Both the position numbers and the translations under genes were made by a program. The notes beneath the pieces are model-generated. The model had not been told where the DNA came from. It saw only the letters and a list, made by a program, of their open reading frames with translations, and did no database searches. DNA of 21,598 nucleotides from positions 1-21,598 of the forward strand of contig CAYHBX010000008.1 in the NCBI GenBank assembly GCA_964355005.1, given 5' to 3'. The DNA is from JAUSKF01 sp964355005 (GTDB taxonomy: Bacteria; Patescibacteriota; Minisyncoccia; UBA6257; WO2-44-18). Shown here piece after piece: positions 20,124 to 21,598 of the stretch. Positions within the stretch are counted from its first letter, which is position 1. Each line of letters opens with the position of its first letter.

Positions 20124-21554
20124 TTAACTCATCAACCTTCTCTTCAAAAATTCCTTCGCGACCAACAGAGTCTGAACTTCGCTGGTGCCTTCAAATATCC
20201 GATTAACCCGGAAATCCCGGTAGATTCGTTCCATCTTGTACTCGGCGATGTATCCGGCCCCACCCATCGTTTGCAGAGCCCGGTCGATTGCCCAGAAGCC
20301 GTCCTCGGCGCAAATGTGTTTCACTGCCGCCGCAATTTCTCGGATACTCGCCGGATTTTTTTCGTACGCATCAAGAGCCTGATTGACCAGCGCTTCCATC
20401 ATGATCCGGGTGATCTCAATCTTGCCGACGGCTAGCTGAGTCGCCTGGTATTCATAAAGAGGTTTGCCGCTGATCATCCTGCTTTTGATGAAATCAAGCA
20501 TGATTTCTTGAGCTCGCTCTAACGCGCCGACACATCCGGCTCCAAGGGTGATGCGCGACTGATTGAATACGTTCATCACAATCTTGAATCCTTGGCCGAC
20601 TTCGCCGATAAGGTTATTGTCGGGGATGAAAACGTTATCAAGCGAGAAAGCGCTGGTACACGAAGCGTGCAAGCCCATCTTTTCTTCCGAAACTTTCGTG
20701 ATTTTAAATCCTTCAGATTTGGTCGGAACGATCAGTACGATCATCGTCTTTTTCCTGTTTTCATCGGTTTCATCCTCGTACTTTGCGGTCTGTGCAAGGA
20801 CGATGATGAAATCTGCGATCGCTCCGTTGGAAATGAACTGTTTGGCGCCGTCCAGTCTCCATCCACCGTCAACTTTTTTGGCGAAAGTGGAGATACTGGC
20901 AACATCCGAGCCGACGTTCGGTTCGGTCGTCGCGTAAGCGCCGATGATCTCACCGCGGATGCCCCGCGGTAGCCAATCCATCTTCTGCTTCTCGCTTCCA
21001 TAAAGAGCGATTGGTTTCAATCCAAGACTGGTATGCGCCCCTAACATCACGGCCAGCGAGCCATGATATTTAGAGATTTCCCGCATCATCACGGCGAAAC
21101 CGCGAAGACCTAGTCCGGAGCCCCCATACTTTTCATCAAATGGAACACCGTAGAATCCGAGATCCGCCATCTCTTTGATGATTTCCGGCAGAATGCGGTG
21201 CTCACTCTCCATTTTGTCGACGTTCGGCTCAATCCTTTTTTCGCAGAAATCGTGAACCACCTCCTTCAGCATTTCCAGCTCTTCCGATTTGTCCGAATCC
21301 TTTGATGGTTCGACAACCGGAGCGCTCATTTCCAGTTCCGGAACTTTTATTTCAACATCGGACTTCGCCTCGCCCGTCTCACCCGTGGTATGACCGAGGG
21401 TGGCCGTGCTACGGCCGAGGGGAGCCGGTGCTTTCTTTGGCAACTGGCCGATTCCGGAAAGGAACTTTTCCAATCCCTTGCGCGCGTCTTCAGTTTTGAG
21501 GACTGCGGCAAAACATTCTTGTTCATAAATCAAACCGCTGGCCGGTACATTCAA
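20124..21554 (-). CDS. Acyl-CoA dehydrogenase with N-terminal crotonase tail; true start probably outside or frameshifted
   Basis: FAD enzyme that oxidises acyl-CoA to enoyl-CoA. The ACAD part covers residues about 88-476: helical N-domain (HDFCEKRIEPNVDKMESEHR), FAD/substrate region GAYATTEPNVGSDVA, FISNGAIADF, and C-terminal IFEGTSEVQTLL with the catalytic Glu (E455). It looks intact. Residues about 2-36 (GLIYEQECFAAVLKTEDARK, then GLEKF) match the last helix of enoyl-CoA hydratases, so the protein appears to be the end of a crotonase joined to an ACAD by a linker containing an in-frame palindromic repeat (21369-21419). The only start for the long form is TTG 21554, without a ribosome site; ATG 21329 is an alternative start after the linker. 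Electron acceptors are not in this window. Confidence 0.8.
   Translation of the reverse strand: MNVPASGLIYEQECFAAVLKTEDARKGLEKFLSGIGQLPKKAPAPLGRSTATLGHTTGETGEAKSDVEIKVPELEMSAPVVEPSKDSDKSEELEMLKEVVHDFCEKRIEPNVDKMESEHRILPEIIKEMADLGFYGVPFDEKYGGSGLGLRGFAVMMREISKYHGSLAVMLGAHTSLGLKPIALYGSEKQKMDWLPRGIRGEIIGAYATTEPNVGSDVASISTFAKKVDGGWRLDGAKQFISNGAIADFIIVLAQTAKYEDETDENRKKTMIVLIVPTKSEGFKITKVSEEKMGLHASCTSAFSLDNVFIPDNNLIGEVGQGFKIVMNVFNQSRITLGAGCVGALERAQEIMLDFIKSRMISGKPLYEYQATQLAVGKIEITRIMMEALVNQALDAYEKNPASIREIAAAVKHICAEDGFWAIDRALQTMGGAGYIAEYKMERIYRDFRVNRIFEGTSEVQTLLVAKEFLKRRLMS
21369..21419 (-). repeat. Palindromic repeat in the linker of the acyl-CoA dehydrogenase ORF
   Basis: CTCGCCCGTCTCACCCGTG (21369-21387) and GGCCGTGCTACGGCCGAG (21402-21419) are imperfect inverted arms. 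The stretch encodes GRSTATLGHTTGETGE, a low-complexity linker, and keeps the frame. Confidence 0.55.
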
Positions 21555-21598
21555 CTTTGAAGTGCAACACCTGTTAGCTCATAGAATACCTCATAGGG
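21551..21598 (-). CDS. 3' end of an upstream reading frame, possibly the crotonase part in another frame
   Basis: On the minus strand the frame entering from the window edge encodes PYEVFYELTGVALQS and stops at TGA (21553-21551), overlapping the first codon of the acyl-CoA dehydrogenase ORF. These residues could precede the crotonase tail KLNVPASGLIYEQ if one base were missing in the AAA run (21558-21556). Only 15 codons are visible, so identity is uncertain; it could equally be an unrelated gene end. Confidence 0.3.
   Translation of the reverse strand, partial: PYEVFYELTGVALQS

Noticed and set aside
20592..20972. 126-aa plus-strand ORF opposite the acyl-CoA dehydrogenase
   Set aside because: Antisense shadow of a conserved enzyme; no start signals.

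Overview
The window reads as part of a small, streamlined bacterial genome, most likely a Patescibacteria (CPR) member. This is inferred from gene content and style: short housekeeping proteins, tiny intergenic gaps, single-copy cell-wall and tRNA-synthetase genes, many CPR-style interspersed palindromes, and repeat-derived peptides spliced in frame into essential proteins. TGA ends several clear genes, so the standard bacterial code applies. I cannot name a genus.

Layout. 2-2724: 3' part of an EamA transporter, an unrecognised 125-aa membrane-anchored protein with its own terminator, and a D-aminoacylase-like amidohydrolase lacking canonical metal and catalytic residues. 2721-6595: ftsW, murG and gltX. 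6582-8699: an unrecognised helical protein divergent from a secreted M23 peptidase. 8700-9106: repeats and a long perfect hairpin. 9107-12185: small membrane protein, GT2 glycosyltransferase, greA, lysS. 12186-13600: an unusual region of small orphan genes, strong promoters, terminators, perfect palindromes and a hammerhead-ribozyme-like RNA between two small ORFs. 13636-17743: serS, a minus-strand M50-type protease, alr and an FtsQ-like gene. 17818-21598: a GT39-like membrane glycosyltransferase (minus), a 128-aa hypothetical, and an acyl-CoA dehydrogenase (minus) preceded in frame by a crotonase tail.

Two expression styles are visible. Most core genes (amidohydrolase, murG, M23 peptidase, GT2, serS, alr, GT39 and others) have a TATAAT-like -10 box, often extended with TGn, ending only 6-7 nt before the start codon and no Shine-Dalgarno; this predicts leaderless mRNAs. 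Five genes (125-aa, 66-aa, both 71-aa, M50) have a strong AGGAGG-type Shine-Dalgarno; four of these have their own promoter with a short leader, and four of the five genes are followed by a hairpin terminator.

The most striking object is at 12712-12764: three perfect stems (6, 6 and 4 bp) around a hammerhead core with a GUC cleavage triplet and GAAA, but with A in place of the nearly invariant G8. It sits in a two-gene operon that has a hairpin at the predicted 5' end, a long GAAA-capped hairpin directly upstream of the ribozyme, and a UUCG-loop terminator. If active or regulated, it would split the mRNA between the two small ORFs.
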